NCBI GenBank assembly: GCA_036524115.1
Contig: DATDCY010000279.1
Coordinates: forward strand, 1-58,146
Direction of reading: 5' to 3'
Length of the DNA stretch: 58,146 bases
DNA from: a bacterium
GTDB lineage: Bacteria; JAUVQV01; DATDCY01
The translations under genes and the position numbers were made by a program. Below are positions 32,821 to 41,051 of the stretch, piece after piece. Below the pieces are notes generated by a model, which was not told the origin of the DNA, ran no database searches, and saw nothing but the letters and a program-made list of their open reading frames with translations. The stretch's first letter is position 1. Each line of letters begins with the position of its first letter.

Positions 32821-34032
32821 CTACTTCTTCGCTTCCGCCCGCATGGAGGCGGCGTCGGCCTTGATCTCGACGAGGTCCTTCTTCAGCTCCGCGTAGCCGT
32901 ACCAGGTCACGTAGTCGGGGTTCATGTGGAACGCGCCCTGGAACGCCCGCATGCGGTGCTCGAGGAACATCACGTAGAGCGTCTGCTCCACGGGCGTCGT
33001 CGCGTCGTAGAAGGTCAGGAGGTCCGGGTAGGCTGGCTGGCCCTCGGCCGGCTTGATGATGCCGTCCCTGTAGAGCCCGGCGACGATCTCGATCGCCTCG
33101 GCCATGATCTTGTCGGCCTCCTTGACCATCGCATCGGCTTCCTTGAGGTTCTGCTTGTAGAACGAGGCGCTGTGGCACTGCGAGCAGACCTTCTCCATCT
33201 TCCCGCGCTCGGCGTCGAACGCCTCCTTGGTCAGCCGGGCGACGTCCCCGGCCTTCACGACGTCGAGCCGCGCGGTCGGCTTGCCGTCGACGTCGAGCAC
33301 CCGCAGCGCCTTGAGGATCGTCGCGCGGTAGCCCATCCACTCGGCGTCGTCCTCCGGCAGCCGCAGCGCGAGGAAGCCCCAGGCGGTCTTCACGCCGTGG
33401 TCGCCGCCGGGCATGTGGCAGGTCTGGCAGACGGGGGCGCGGCCGGTATCGTTGGTCGAGAGCGCGATCGAGCCATGCTTGGAGGTCGACCACATCTCCC
33501 ACTGCGGGTGGTCGAAGCCCATGTGGCAGGTCTGGCAGGCCTGCGGCTTGCTCGCCTCGGCCTTCGAGAAGACGTGGCGGGTGTGGCAGGAGTTGCAGCC
33601 CATCCCGTAGCGGTTGTACTGCTTCTCCGCCTCCGGCTTGACCCCGACGCGGTGGCAGCCCCCGCAGCCCTTGAGGCCCGAGATGTACGGGTGCGGCTGG
33701 AGGCTGTTGGTCGGCATCGCGGCCATCGCGACCCAGCCCTTGGAGTGCTTGCCGGCCATGTAGCCGTCGTACTGCTTGGCGTGGCACTTCTTGCAGGTCT
33801 CCGGGGTCGGGAGCGCCGCCTTGGTGGCGTCCTTCTCGCTGGTGTGCGCGGTGCCGTGGCACTCCTCGCAACCCATCGCGTCGTTCATCGCGCTCTTCTT
33901 CCAGTCCGCGACGATGCCCGGGCTGACCTTCTCGTGGCAGGTGATGCACGCGCTGTCGGCGGCCGCCGCCGGTCCCGCCGCGAGCGCGAGCAGGCCGATC
34001 GCCGCCATGGTCAATGCCGCTGCCTTCTTCAT
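32821..34032 (-). CDS. Octaheme cytochrome c of the hydroxylamine-oxidoreductase family
   Basis: A 403-residue periplasmic protein with a signal peptide (cleavage near AAAADS) and eight CxxCH sites (CITCH, CEECH, CKKCH, CGGCH, CNSCH, CQTCH twice, CSQCH), the number and spread expected for the HAO fold. The C-terminal NPDYVTWYGYAEL segment is typical. In non-nitrifying bacteria these proteins often act as nitrite or hydroxylamine reductases. I see no clear counterpart of the haem-crosslinking tyrosine of the oxidising enzymes, though alignment is needed. No quinol-oxidising NrfH-type partner is adjacent. A GGAGGGAAGGG Shine-Dalgarno precedes the ATG; the upstream ferredoxin gene is 107 bases away. 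Confidence 0.85.
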   Translation of the reverse strand: MKKAAALTMAAIGLLALAAGPAAAADSACITCHEKVSPGIVADWKKSAMNDAMGCEECHGTAHTSEKDATKAALPTPETCKKCHAKQYDGYMAGKHSKGWVAMAAMPTNSLQPHPYISGLKGCGGCHRVGVKPEAEKQYNRYGMGCNSCHTRHVFSKAEASKPQACQTCHMGFDHPQWEMWSTSKHGSIALSTNDTGRAPVCQTCHMPGGDHGVKTAWGFLALRLPEDDAEWMGYRATILKALRVLDVDGKPTARLDVVKAGDVARLTKEAFDAERGKMEKVCSQCHSASFYKQNLKEADAMVKEADKIMAEAIEIVAGLYRDGIIKPAEGQPAYPDLLTFYDATTPVEQTLYVMFLEHRMRAFQGAFHMNPDYVTWYGYAELKKDLVEIKADAASMRAEAKK

Positions 34033-34080
34033 CCCTTCCCTCCCTGCGTGTGGTGGTGGACTGCGGTTGCCCGCGAACAC

Positions 34081-34104
34081 GGGGGCGGGCCGCTGCCCGC
34101 CCCC
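34081..34104 (-). terminator. Perfect GC hairpin between ferredoxin and octaheme genes
   Basis: A 10-bp perfect stem (GGGGGCGGGC / GCCCGCCCCC) with a four-base loop lies between the two minus-strand genes. Lacking a T-run, it could attenuate or process the shared transcript. Confidence 0.4.
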
Positions 34105-34139
34105 ACCTTGAAGACGCCTGACGGGACCCTTGCGCCGTG

Positions 34140-34955
34140 CTAGACGGGGACGCCCGTGGTCTGGGCGCGCTCGGAGACGACGTCGCCGCGCACGCCGACG
34201 ACCACCTCGCGCACCGGCAGGTCCGCCCGCCCCGAGAGCTGGATCGCCTTCTGCACCGCCCAGGAGAGGCCGCCGCAGCAGGGGACCTCCATCCTGACGA
34301 CCGTGACGCCCGTGATGCCGCCCTCGGCCATGATCCCGGCGAGCTTCGGGATCACGAAGTCCTGCTCGCCGAATTTCGGGCACTGGATGACGACCGACGC
34401 GCCCTTGAGGAACCGCCGGTGGAAGTCGCCGAACGCCACCGGCGCGCAGTCCGCGGCGACGACCAGCTCCTTGCCGCGGAAGAACGGCGCGCCGGGGCCG
34501 ACCAGCTGCAGCTTGACCGGCCAGTGGCCGAGTTCGGAGCGGACCTCGCCGGCGGGAGCGCCCGCCGTCGCCGGACGCTCGTGGACGATGGCGCGCGAGG
34601 ATGGGCAGACGAACCCGCCGCCGTGGTGGCCGTGCCCGCGGTGCGCGTGGTGCCCCTCGTGGTGCCCATGGTGGCCGTGGTGGTGCCCGCCGTGGGCGGG
34701 CGCCGGCTCGCGGCCGATCGCCTTGAGGTGCTTCTCCACCACCGTCTCGTCGAAGGCGTCGGCGTCGCGCTCCTCGATCGTGATCGCCCCTTCGGGGCAC
34801 TCGCCCAGGCAGGCCCCGAGGCCGTCGCAGAGGTTCTCGGCCACGAGGCGGGCCTTGCCGTCGATCACCTGGATCGCGCCTTCGGCGCAGTTCGGGACGC
34901 ACAGTCCGCAGCCGTTGCACTTCTCCGCGTCGATGTGGACGATCTTGCGCTTCAT
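34140..34955 (-). CDS. Ferredoxin-domain protein with histidine-rich linker
   Basis: A 271-residue cytoplasmic protein. The N-terminal ferredoxin domain has CNGCGLCVPNC (C13, C16, C19, C23) and CDGLGACLGECP (C43, C49, C53). A linker at about 87-112 is almost entirely His, Gly and Ala. The C-terminal domain holds further cysteines (FVCPSS, ADCAPV, IQCPKFG, VPCCGG). Similar proteins occur beside hybrid cluster protein genes in anaerobes, so a role in nitric-oxide or redox stress is inferred. The histidine run could bind nickel, zinc or copper. A palindromic Fnr/HcpR-type box lies about 90 bp upstream, and AGGAGGAG precedes the ATG. Confidence 0.75.
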   Translation of the reverse strand: MKRKIVHIDAEKCNGCGLCVPNCAEGAIQVIDGKARLVAENLCDGLGACLGECPEGAITIEERDADAFDETVVEKHLKAIGREPAPAHGGHHHGHHGHHEGHHAHRGHGHHGGGFVCPSSRAIVHERPATAGAPAGEVRSELGHWPVKLQLVGPGAPFFRGKELVVAADCAPVAFGDFHRRFLKGASVVIQCPKFGEQDFVIPKLAGIMAEGGITGVTVVRMEVPCCGGLSWAVQKAIQLSGRADLPVREVVVGVRGDVVSERAQTTGVPV

Positions 34956-35015
34956 CTTCCGTCTCCTCCTGCCGCCCGCGGCGGCCGCGTCGTTGCGGTG
35001 TCGCTGTCGGAGGGA

Positions 35016-35024
35016 AACGTAGCA
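35016..35024 (-). promoter_or_regulatory. Extended -10 downstream of the Fnr/HcpR-type box
   Basis: On the minus strand TGCTACGTT lies about 31 bp from the centre of the palindromic box, which places the box near -41.5. This is the position of a class II Crp/Fnr activator site. The -10 itself matches TATAAT in only three positions. Confidence 0.35.
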
Positions 35025-35042
35025 CCCGTCCCGGAACGGGTC

Positions 35043-35058
35043 TTTGACTTGGGTCAAA
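35043..35058. promoter_or_regulatory. Palindromic Fnr/HcpR-type operator
   Basis: TTTGAC, TTGG, GTCAAA: a perfect 6-4-6 palindrome of the kind bound by Fnr/NNR/HcpR-group Crp-family regulators. It lies about 90 bp upstream of the ferredoxin gene. A Crp-family regulator gene lies about 600 bp away at 35674. Confidence 0.6.
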
Positions 35059-35235
35059 CATAGGTCCTGTCCGCGAATCGCGCACCGCACCCGCCGCAAC
35101 GCGGTCCGGACGTTCCCAGGCCGGGCCACGACCCGAGGACGCCTGTTCCGTTCGGTCCGCGTGCCCGCGGGGGCGGGGCGGTGCCGTGCGGCCGCTTCGT
35201 TACGCGCTCGACCTGGGCCTGTCCGGTCCTCCGCT

Positions 35236-35280
35236 CGAAACGCATAACTCGCCCCTGCGGGGCTCAAACAATGCGTTTCG
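35236..35280. repeat. Nested palindrome, copy 1
   Basis: Outer arms CGAAACGCAT / ATGCGTTTCG form a perfect 10-bp stem around an inner perfect stem GCCCC-TGC-GGGGC (35251-35263). Read on the minus strand, the middle is TTGTTTGAGC...GCGAGTTA, the same as the copy at 35480. Confidence 0.7.
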
Positions 35281-35479
35281 CCCTACGGGCCGCTCCGGTC
35301 CGGCCGCCCAGGTTCCCTCGCGCTCCACCATGCGTCCGCCCGTCACCGCCCCGCCCCCGCTCAGTGAACGTGCCCGCTGTTAGCGTTGGCTTCAGCGAGG
35401 CGGCGGGTTTGCTCCCGCAGGGAGATAGAGTGGAGCGGCCGTGAAGCCGGCGAACGGGCCGAGGGCGGTCCCGCAGGGA

Positions 35480-35522
35480 CGCGGGCTGTTGTTTGAGCCC
35501 GCAGGGCGAGTTACAGCCCGCG
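35480..35522. repeat. Nested palindrome, copy 2
   Basis: Outer arms CGCGGGCTGT / ACAGCCCGCG form a perfect 10-bp stem around TGTTTGAGCCCGCAGGGCGAGTT (inner stem GCCC-GCA-GGGC). The core matches copy 1 in opposite orientation, while the outer stem has a different sequence that still pairs perfectly. Two further CCCGCAGGG-cored palindromes lie near 35410 and 35468. Confidence 0.7.
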
Positions 35523-35673
35523 AGCCCCCGGACCATTCGCCGGTAGGCCGCGGAAACCCACGACCGAGGGAGCGGGCCCGCCGCCTCGCGCACTCGCCCG
35601 ACAGCGCCAGGGCGAGACGGAAGTGAACAGGCGACCCCGGGCCGTGGCCCGGCACGGGAACGGGACGGAAACG

Positions 35674-36369
35674 TCAGGAAGCCAGGTCGCGGAGGGCGGC
35701 GAGGTCCTTGATCGTGATCTCGCGCTCCTCGACCTCGATCACGCCCTCGTCGCGCAGCTTCGCGAACGCCCGCGACAGCGTCTCCGCCACCGTCCCGAGG
35801 TGCGCGGCCAGCTCCCCCTTGTTCACCGCCAGGCGCACCCGCGCCCCGTCGGCGAGCGCGGTCGGCCGCTGCCGCAGCGCCTCCGCGAGCAGGTAACCGG
35901 CGAGCCGCGAGGGCACGGCCTTCGAGTACTCCGCGATCAGGTCCGTCAGCCGCCGCACCCACAGCGCCGAGCCGGCAAGCAGCTTGAACGCGATGTCCGT
36001 GCGCTTCTTGACCAGGCGGAACAGCTCCTCGCGCGGGATGAAGGCCACCCCGCTGGCCTCGAGCGCCTGCGCCGAGGCGGGATAGGAGCGCCCGACAAAC
36101 AGGGCGACCTCGGCGAAGGTCTCGCCCGGGAAGATGAAGTGCAGGATCTGCTCGCGCCCGTCCGGCGCGGTCTTGAAGACCTTGAGCTTGCCCGAGGCGC
36201 AGACGAAGAAGCCTTTCGCCTCGTCGCCCTCGGCGAAGAGCGCCCCGCCCCGCGGCACCTCCCGCAGCGTGGCCATCGCCGCGAGCGCCGCGAGGTCCTC
36301 GGGGTCGAGCCCCGAGAAGATCGGGGCCCGGCGCAGAATCTCCGCGAGGCCCGGTGCGCCCTTGCCCAT
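35674..36369 (-). CDS. Crp/Fnr family regulator (HcpR/DNR-like)
   Basis: A 231-residue regulator with a beta-roll sensor domain (about 18-125, including PRGGALFAEGDEAKGFFV and FPGETFAEVALF), a dimer helix, and a winged helix with the recognition segment GTVAETLSRAFAKL. The E...S..R pattern of that helix is the one that reads TTGAC half-sites in the Fnr/DNR/HcpR groups. No Fnr-type cysteines are present at the N-terminus. It is the natural candidate to bind the box at 35043. An extended -10 (TGCTATAGT) lies nine bases before the ATG, suggesting a leaderless mRNA. Confidence 0.88.
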   Translation of the reverse strand: MGKGAPGLAEILRRAPIFSGLDPEDLAALAAMATLREVPRGGALFAEGDEAKGFFVCASGKLKVFKTAPDGREQILHFIFPGETFAEVALFVGRSYPASAQALEASGVAFIPREELFRLVKKRTDIAFKLLAGSALWVRRLTDLIAEYSKAVPSRLAGYLLAEALRQRPTALADGARVRLAVNKGELAAHLGTVAETLSRAFAKLRDEGVIEVEEREITIKDLAALRDLAS

Positions 36370-36378
36370 GACGGCGCG

Positions 36379-36424
36379 ACTATAGCACGCGGGCCGGCGG
36401 GACGAGCGGCCGCGGTGCTATAAT
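36379..36424. promoter_or_regulatory. Symmetric divergent promoters
   Basis: Two extended -10 elements face away from each other: TGCTATAGT on the minus strand (for the Crp/Fnr gene) and TGCTATAAT on the plus strand (for the MetE-like gene, -10 at 36419-36424). Their cores form a perfect 8-bp inverted repeat, TATAGCAC and GTGCTATA, 26 bp apart. No good -35 is visible for the plus-strand promoter. Confidence 0.6.
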
Positions 36425-36470
36425 CCGCGGGCGATCAACGGTTTCGACGACTGAAGAGAGGGCCCGCGGG

Positions 36471-37520
36471 ATGACGCACGACTTCAATTTCCTGGCCACG
36501 GGGATCGGCAGCCTGCCCCTGACGGACCCGGCTGCGGCCGTGGCGCTCGCACTGCGCTACCTCCCCGAAGCGCCGATCTGGCCGCAGCTGCCGAAGCGCG
36601 GATATCGCGAGCACATGGGCGGCCAGTACGCCGAGGGCCTCCCCGGCCTCGTCGAGGACCCCGCGCGGGAGAGCTTCTCGATCGATTCCTCCCGCGATCT
36701 CACCGGCGAGCTCGAGCGTTTCTTCGAGCGCTACCTCGCGCGGGACCTCGGGCACTTCGCGATCTCGGAGGCACACGCCGCCGGGCTGCACGCGCTGCTG
36801 CGCGCGCTCGAGACGGGCGGGCCGCCGCCGGGCGCCCGCTTTCTCAAGGGCCACGTCACCGGACCGCTGACCGCGGGGCTCTCGCTCAAGGATGAACAGG
36901 GCCGCGACATCATCCACAACGAGCTGCTCTTCGACGTCGTCGTCAAGAACCTGGCGCTGAAGGCGGCCTGGCAGGTCGAGGTCCTCGGCCGCTTCGGCCG
37001 GCCGGTGATCGTCTTCATCGACGAGCCGGCGATGGAGACCCTCGGCTCGGCGTTCTCCGCGGCCGCGCCCGAGCTCGTCGCGGAGAAGCTCGAGGAGGTC
37101 ATCGCGGCGATCCACGAGGGCGGCGGCATCGCCGGCATCCACTGCTGCGGCAACGCGGACTGGCCCCTGCTCTTCGGGACGCAGGTGGACATCGTGAACT
37201 TCGACGCCTTCGACTACCTCGAGCGGGTGCTGCTGTTCCCCGCGGAGGTCGCCGCGTTCCTCGCGCGCGGCGGCGCGCTGGCGTGGGGGATCGTGCCGAC
37301 CAGCGGCTCCACGGGAACCGAGACCGCCGCGGGGCTCATCGAGCGGCTCGAGGGCGGTTTCGCCCGGCTCGGGGCGGCCGGGATCGCCCGGGAGACCCTT
37401 GTCCGGCAGGGGATCGTGACGCCCTCCTGCGGCCTGGGGAGCCTCTCGCCCGCGCAGGCCGAGGCGGCGCTGCGACTGACGCTCGAGATCTCGGCGCGTC
37501 TGCGGCGGCAACCCGCGTGA
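36471..37520 (+). CDS. MetE/UROD-superfamily methyltransferase (core-MetE-like)
   Basis: A 349-residue TIM-barrel protein equivalent to the catalytic half of cobalamin-independent methionine synthase. It opens with FLATGIGSLPLTDP and has the zinc-site segment IHCCGNADW (H224, C226) and the late cysteine C320 in TPSCGLGSL. The N-terminal folate-binding half of MetE is absent, as in the folate-independent core-MetE families that take methyl groups from corrinoid proteins or other donors. The donor is not evident here. It has its own promoter and ends with a GTGA overlap into the first glycosyltransferase gene. Confidence 0.75.
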   Translation: MTHDFNFLATGIGSLPLTDPAAAVALALRYLPEAPIWPQLPKRGYREHMGGQYAEGLPGLVEDPARESFSIDSSRDLTGELERFFERYLARDLGHFAISEAHAAGLHALLRALETGGPPPGARFLKGHVTGPLTAGLSLKDEQGRDIIHNELLFDVVVKNLALKAAWQVEVLGRFGRPVIVFIDEPAMETLGSAFSAAAPELVAEKLEEVIAAIHEGGGIAGIHCCGNADWPLLFGTQVDIVNFDAFDYLERVLLFPAEVAAFLARGGALAWGIVPTSGSTGTETAAGLIERLEGGFARLGAAGIARETLVRQGIVTPSCGLGSLSPAQAEAALRLTLEISARLRRQPA

Positions 37521-39247
37521 GGCCGGCCGTGGCGGGCGCCCTGAGGACGCCGCGGTTTCTCCTGCTCGCCGCGGCGCTCGTCGTGGCGGTCTTCGCCATC
37601 TACGGCCAAGTCTACGACCACCAGTTCATCGCCTACGACGACGACTCCTACATCTACACCGTGTCGGAGGTGCAGGACGGCCTCACCCTCCACGGCCTGC
37701 GCTGGGCCTTCGATGGCGCCCACGCCGGCAACTACCACCCGCTCACGTGGCTCTCGCACATGCTCGACGTCTCGCTCTTCGGCCTGCGCCCGGGCGGGCA
37801 CCACGTGATGAACGTCGCATTCCACGCCGCAAACGCGGTGCTGCTCGCGGGGGTGTTGATCTCGGCCACCGGCGCGTTCCGGCCGGGCGCCGCGGTCGCG
37901 GCCCTCTTCGCCCTGCACCCGCTGCGCGTGGAGTCGGTCGCCTGGGCCTCCGAGCGCAAGGACGTGCTCTCCACGCTCTTCGGCCTGCTCGCGCTGGCGG
38001 CGTACGTGCGCGCGGTGCGCCGTCCCGGCATCGGCAGGACGCTTGCGGACTTCGGCCTCGCGCCCCGGCACCTCGCGGTGCTCGGCCTCTTCTTCCTGGG
38101 CCTGCTCGCGAAGCCGATGCTCGTGACGCTCCCCTTCGCGCTGCTGCTCCTGGATTTCTGGCCGCTCGGCCGGTTCCGCGCCGCCGGGACCGGCGGCGCG
38201 ACGGCCACGGCCTTCCGGGAGCGCCCGTGGGTTCGGCCGGCGCTCGAGAAGCTGCCGCTGCTCCTGCTTTCGGCCGCCTGGAGCTTGCTGACGGTGTGGG
38301 CGCAGACGACGGACGTGCTGCCGATCGTGAAGCCGGCGTTCCTGACGCGCCTCGGCAACGCCGCCCTCTCCTACGTGAAGTACCTCGGGAGCTTCGTCTG
38401 GCCCGCGCAGCTTGCGTTCCTCTATCCGTACCCGACCGAGGGAGGCGCCGTGGCCGTATCCCCGGCGGCCTCCATCGTCGCCGCGGCCATCCTTGTCGCC
38501 ATCACCGCCGTGGTGATTGTGTATGCCAAGCGCCGGCCGTTTCTGCCGATGGGCTGGTTCTGGTACGCGGGCATGCTCGTGCCGGTGATCGGGCTGGTCC
38601 AGGTGGGGGGCCAGGAGCGCAGCGACCGTTACACGTACCTCACGACCACGGGCATCGCGATCGCCTTCGTCTGGCTGGCGGCCGCCAATTGGCCGCGTCG
38701 TGCCGGCCTGCGGCGCGCGCTGGGTGCCGGATTCCTCCTCGTGCTCGCGCTGCTGGGGACCGTGGCCTGGACCTACACCGGGTACTGGAGGGACAGCCTC
38801 AGGCTCTTCGCCTACACCGTGGACCGCACCCGCGACAACTACCTGGTCCTGAACAACTACGGCACTGCGCTCATGCAGGCGAACCGGATCGACGAGGCGA
38901 TCAAGTGGCTGCGCGAAACGGCCCGGGTCAACCCGGAGCACTGCAACGCCCACTACAACCTCGGCGTCGCCCTCGTCAAGCAGGACCGCTTCACGGAAGC
39001 GGTGATCCCGCTGCTGCGCTCGCTGAAGTGCTACGAGGACGAGGGGCGGGTCGGGATCTACATCGCCGACACCCACTACAACCTCGGGGTCGCCCTCTCG
39101 GGCATGGGCAAGTACGCCGAGGCCGAGAGCCACCTGCGCGCCGCCCTCGCCATCGCCCCCCGCTACCCCGGCGCCAGCGCCGCCCTCGGCGAGACGCTCC
39201 GCCGCAAGGCGCTGACGTCCGGTGCGCCCGCGGCGACGCGGCCCTGA
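37517..39247 (+). CDS. TMTC/PMT-like membrane glycosyltransferase with TPRs, copy 1
   Basis: A 576-residue protein with about ten transmembrane segments followed by TPRs (from about 450). The first extracytoplasmic loop carries the acidic YDDDSY motif near the first helix, which in GT-C enzymes is the catalytic region. Family landmarks are NYHPLTWLSHMLDVSLFGL, HPLRVESVAWASERKDVLS, KPMLVTLPFALLLLDFWPLGRF and DRYTYL. Relatives (eukaryotic TMTC O-mannosyltransferases) move sugars from lipid carriers to proteins outside the cytoplasm. Acceptor and sugar are unknown. It starts GTG within the MetE-like stop (GTGA) and heads a four-paralogue array. Confidence 0.8.
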   Translation: MRPAVAGALRTPRFLLLAAALVVAVFAIYGQVYDHQFIAYDDDSYIYTVSEVQDGLTLHGLRWAFDGAHAGNYHPLTWLSHMLDVSLFGLRPGGHHVMNVAFHAANAVLLAGVLISATGAFRPGAAVAALFALHPLRVESVAWASERKDVLSTLFGLLALAAYVRAVRRPGIGRTLADFGLAPRHLAVLGLFFLGLLAKPMLVTLPFALLLLDFWPLGRFRAAGTGGATATAFRERPWVRPALEKLPLLLLSAAWSLLTVWAQTTDVLPIVKPAFLTRLGNAALSYVKYLGSFVWPAQLAFLYPYPTEGGAVAVSPAASIVAAAILVAITAVVIVYAKRRPFLPMGWFWYAGMLVPVIGLVQVGGQERSDRYTYLTTTGIAIAFVWLAAANWPRRAGLRRALGAGFLLVLALLGTVAWTYTGYWRDSLRLFAYTVDRTRDNYLVLNNYGTALMQANRIDEAIKWLRETARVNPEHCNAHYNLGVALVKQDRFTEAVIPLLRSLKCYEDEGRVGIYIADTHYNLGVALSGMGKYAEAESHLRAALAIAPRYPGASAALGETLRRKALTSGAPAATRP

Positions 39248-39309
39248 CCGCCTTCGGCCCCGGTGACCGGCGAGGGCGCGACCCCGCGGGCGAGGGCCTC
39301 GGGCAGACC

Positions 39310-41037
39310 ATGGACGTGAAGGACGCTTCTCCGACGCGCCCGCGCCCGCTCGCGCTGCCCGCGGCGGTTGCGGCGGTCCTGGCGCTCGCGGTCGCCGGCG
39401 TCTACCGGCACGCGGGGGGATTCGCCTTCGTGTTCGACGACGGCGGCTTCATCCTCGGCAACCCCCGCGTCACCGGCGGCCTGAGCGTCGAGAGCGCCCG
39501 TTGGGCCCTCACGGCGACCTACACCGCGAACTGGCACCCGCTCACCTGGCTCTCCCACCTGCTCGATGTCAGCCTCTTCGGCCTCCGGCCCGGGCCCCCG
39601 CACCTGGTCAACGTGGTCATCCACGCGGTCAACACGGTGCTCGTGCTCCTGGTGCTGCGCCGGCTCACGGGGACGCTCTGGCCGGGCGCGTTCGCCGCCG
39701 CGCTCTTCGGGGTGCACCCGCTCCACGTCGAGTCCGTGGCGTGGGTCTCGGAGCGCAAGGACGTGCTCAGCGCGCTGCTGTGGCTGCTCGCGACCGCGGC
39801 CTACGTCCGCTATGCCGCCCGACGGAGCGTGGCGCGGTACCTGCTCGTCTGCCTGCTCTTCGCCCTCGGGCTTGCGGCCAAGGCGATGGTGGTCACGCTG
39901 CCGGCGGTCCTGCTGCTGCTCGACTTCTGGCCGCTGGGCCGCCTCGGGCCCGCCGCGCGCGGCGGCGGCCGCTGGCGCGCGCCGCTCCTCGAGAAGGTGC
40001 CGCTGCTGGCGATCTCCGCCGCCGGCAGCCTGCTGGCGATCTTCGCCCAGCGCGACAGCGGCGCGCTCGCCTCGGGCGAGGTCTACCGCCTGGCCTGGCG
40101 CGCGGCAAACGCGGCGATCTCCTACGCCGTCTACCTTGGCAAGACGCTCTGGCCCGCCGGCCTCGCCGCCTACTACTCCTTCCGCCTCGAGGCGCCGCCG
40201 GCCTCGGAGACGGCGGCGGCGGCGCTCCTGCTGCTGTGCCTGTCCGCCGCGGCGCTCGCGCTCGCGCGCCGCGCGCCCTGGCTGGCAGCCGGGTGGGGCT
40301 GGTACCTCGTCACGCTCCTGCCCGTCATCGGCCTGATCCAGGTCGGCGGCCAGGCCCGCGCCGACCGCTACCTCTACCTGCCCATGATCGGCCTGGCGAT
40401 TGTCGCGGCGTGGGGTGCGCCGGCCCTCGCCGCGCGCCTGCATCGCGCCCCGACGGCGCTGGCCGCGCCTGCGGCGGTTGCGCTCCTGGCCCTCGCCGCC
40501 GCCGGCTCGCTCCAGGCCGGCTACTGGCGCTCCAACGAGACGCTCTTCCGGCACGCCCTGGCGGTGACGCGGGACAACTGGCTCGCGCACAGCTTCCTCG
40601 GCGCGGAGGCGCGCAAGCGGGGCGACGCGCAGGCCGCGGTCGCGCACTACCGCGAGGCGGTCCGGGGCAACACCGCCTCGGCGGACATGCGCTACAACCT
40701 CGGGCTGGCCCTCGCCGAGGCCGGCCTCACGGCCGAAGCCATCAGCGAACTGCGCATGGCGCTGCACCTCAACCCCGCGAAGGCGGAGGCCACGCTCCTG
40801 CTCGCGCGTTCCCTCGCGCTCGCCGGCGACGTGCCGGCGGCCCTCGCGACGTTCCGCGCCGCCGCGCGCCTGATGCCGGACCGCGCCGACGTCTGGAACG
40901 ACCTGGGCAACGCGGCCTTCCGTTTCGGGGCGCTGCCCGAGGCCGAGGCCGCGTTCAGCCAGGCGGTGCGCCTGCAGCCGGGCTCCCCGCTCTACCGGTG
41001 GAACCTGCAGCAGGCGCAGGCGCCCCGGGCCCGTTAG
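39310..41037 (+). CDS. TMTC/PMT-like membrane glycosyltransferase with TPRs, copy 2
   Basis: A 575-residue paralogue of the preceding gene. The acidic loop is VFDDGGF, followed by NWHPLTWLSHLLDVSLFGL, GVHPLHVESVAWVSERKDVLS, KAMVVTLPAVLLLLDFWPLGRL and DRYLYLPMIGL. TPR-type helices occupy about 415-570 (NLGLALAEAGLTAEA, NDLGNAAFRFGALPEA). Within the acidic loop it has DD, not the YDDD of copies 1, 3 and 4, so activity may differ. It lies 62 bases after copy 1 and 14 bases before copy 3. Confidence 0.8.
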   Translation: MDVKDASPTRPRPLALPAAVAAVLALAVAGVYRHAGGFAFVFDDGGFILGNPRVTGGLSVESARWALTATYTANWHPLTWLSHLLDVSLFGLRPGPPHLVNVVIHAVNTVLVLLVLRRLTGTLWPGAFAAALFGVHPLHVESVAWVSERKDVLSALLWLLATAAYVRYAARRSVARYLLVCLLFALGLAAKAMVVTLPAVLLLLDFWPLGRLGPAARGGGRWRAPLLEKVPLLAISAAGSLLAIFAQRDSGALASGEVYRLAWRAANAAISYAVYLGKTLWPAGLAAYYSFRLEAPPASETAAAALLLLCLSAAALALARRAPWLAAGWGWYLVTLLPVIGLIQVGGQARADRYLYLPMIGLAIVAAWGAPALAARLHRAPTALAAPAAVALLALAAAGSLQAGYWRSNETLFRHALAVTRDNWLAHSFLGAEARKRGDAQAAVAHYREAVRGNTASADMRYNLGLALAEAGLTAEAISELRMALHLNPAKAEATLLLARSLALAGDVPAALATFRAAARLMPDRADVWNDLGNAAFRFGALPEAEAAFSQAVRLQPGSPLYRWNLQQAQAPRAR

Positions 41038-41051
41038 GGCGAGGGCTGCCG

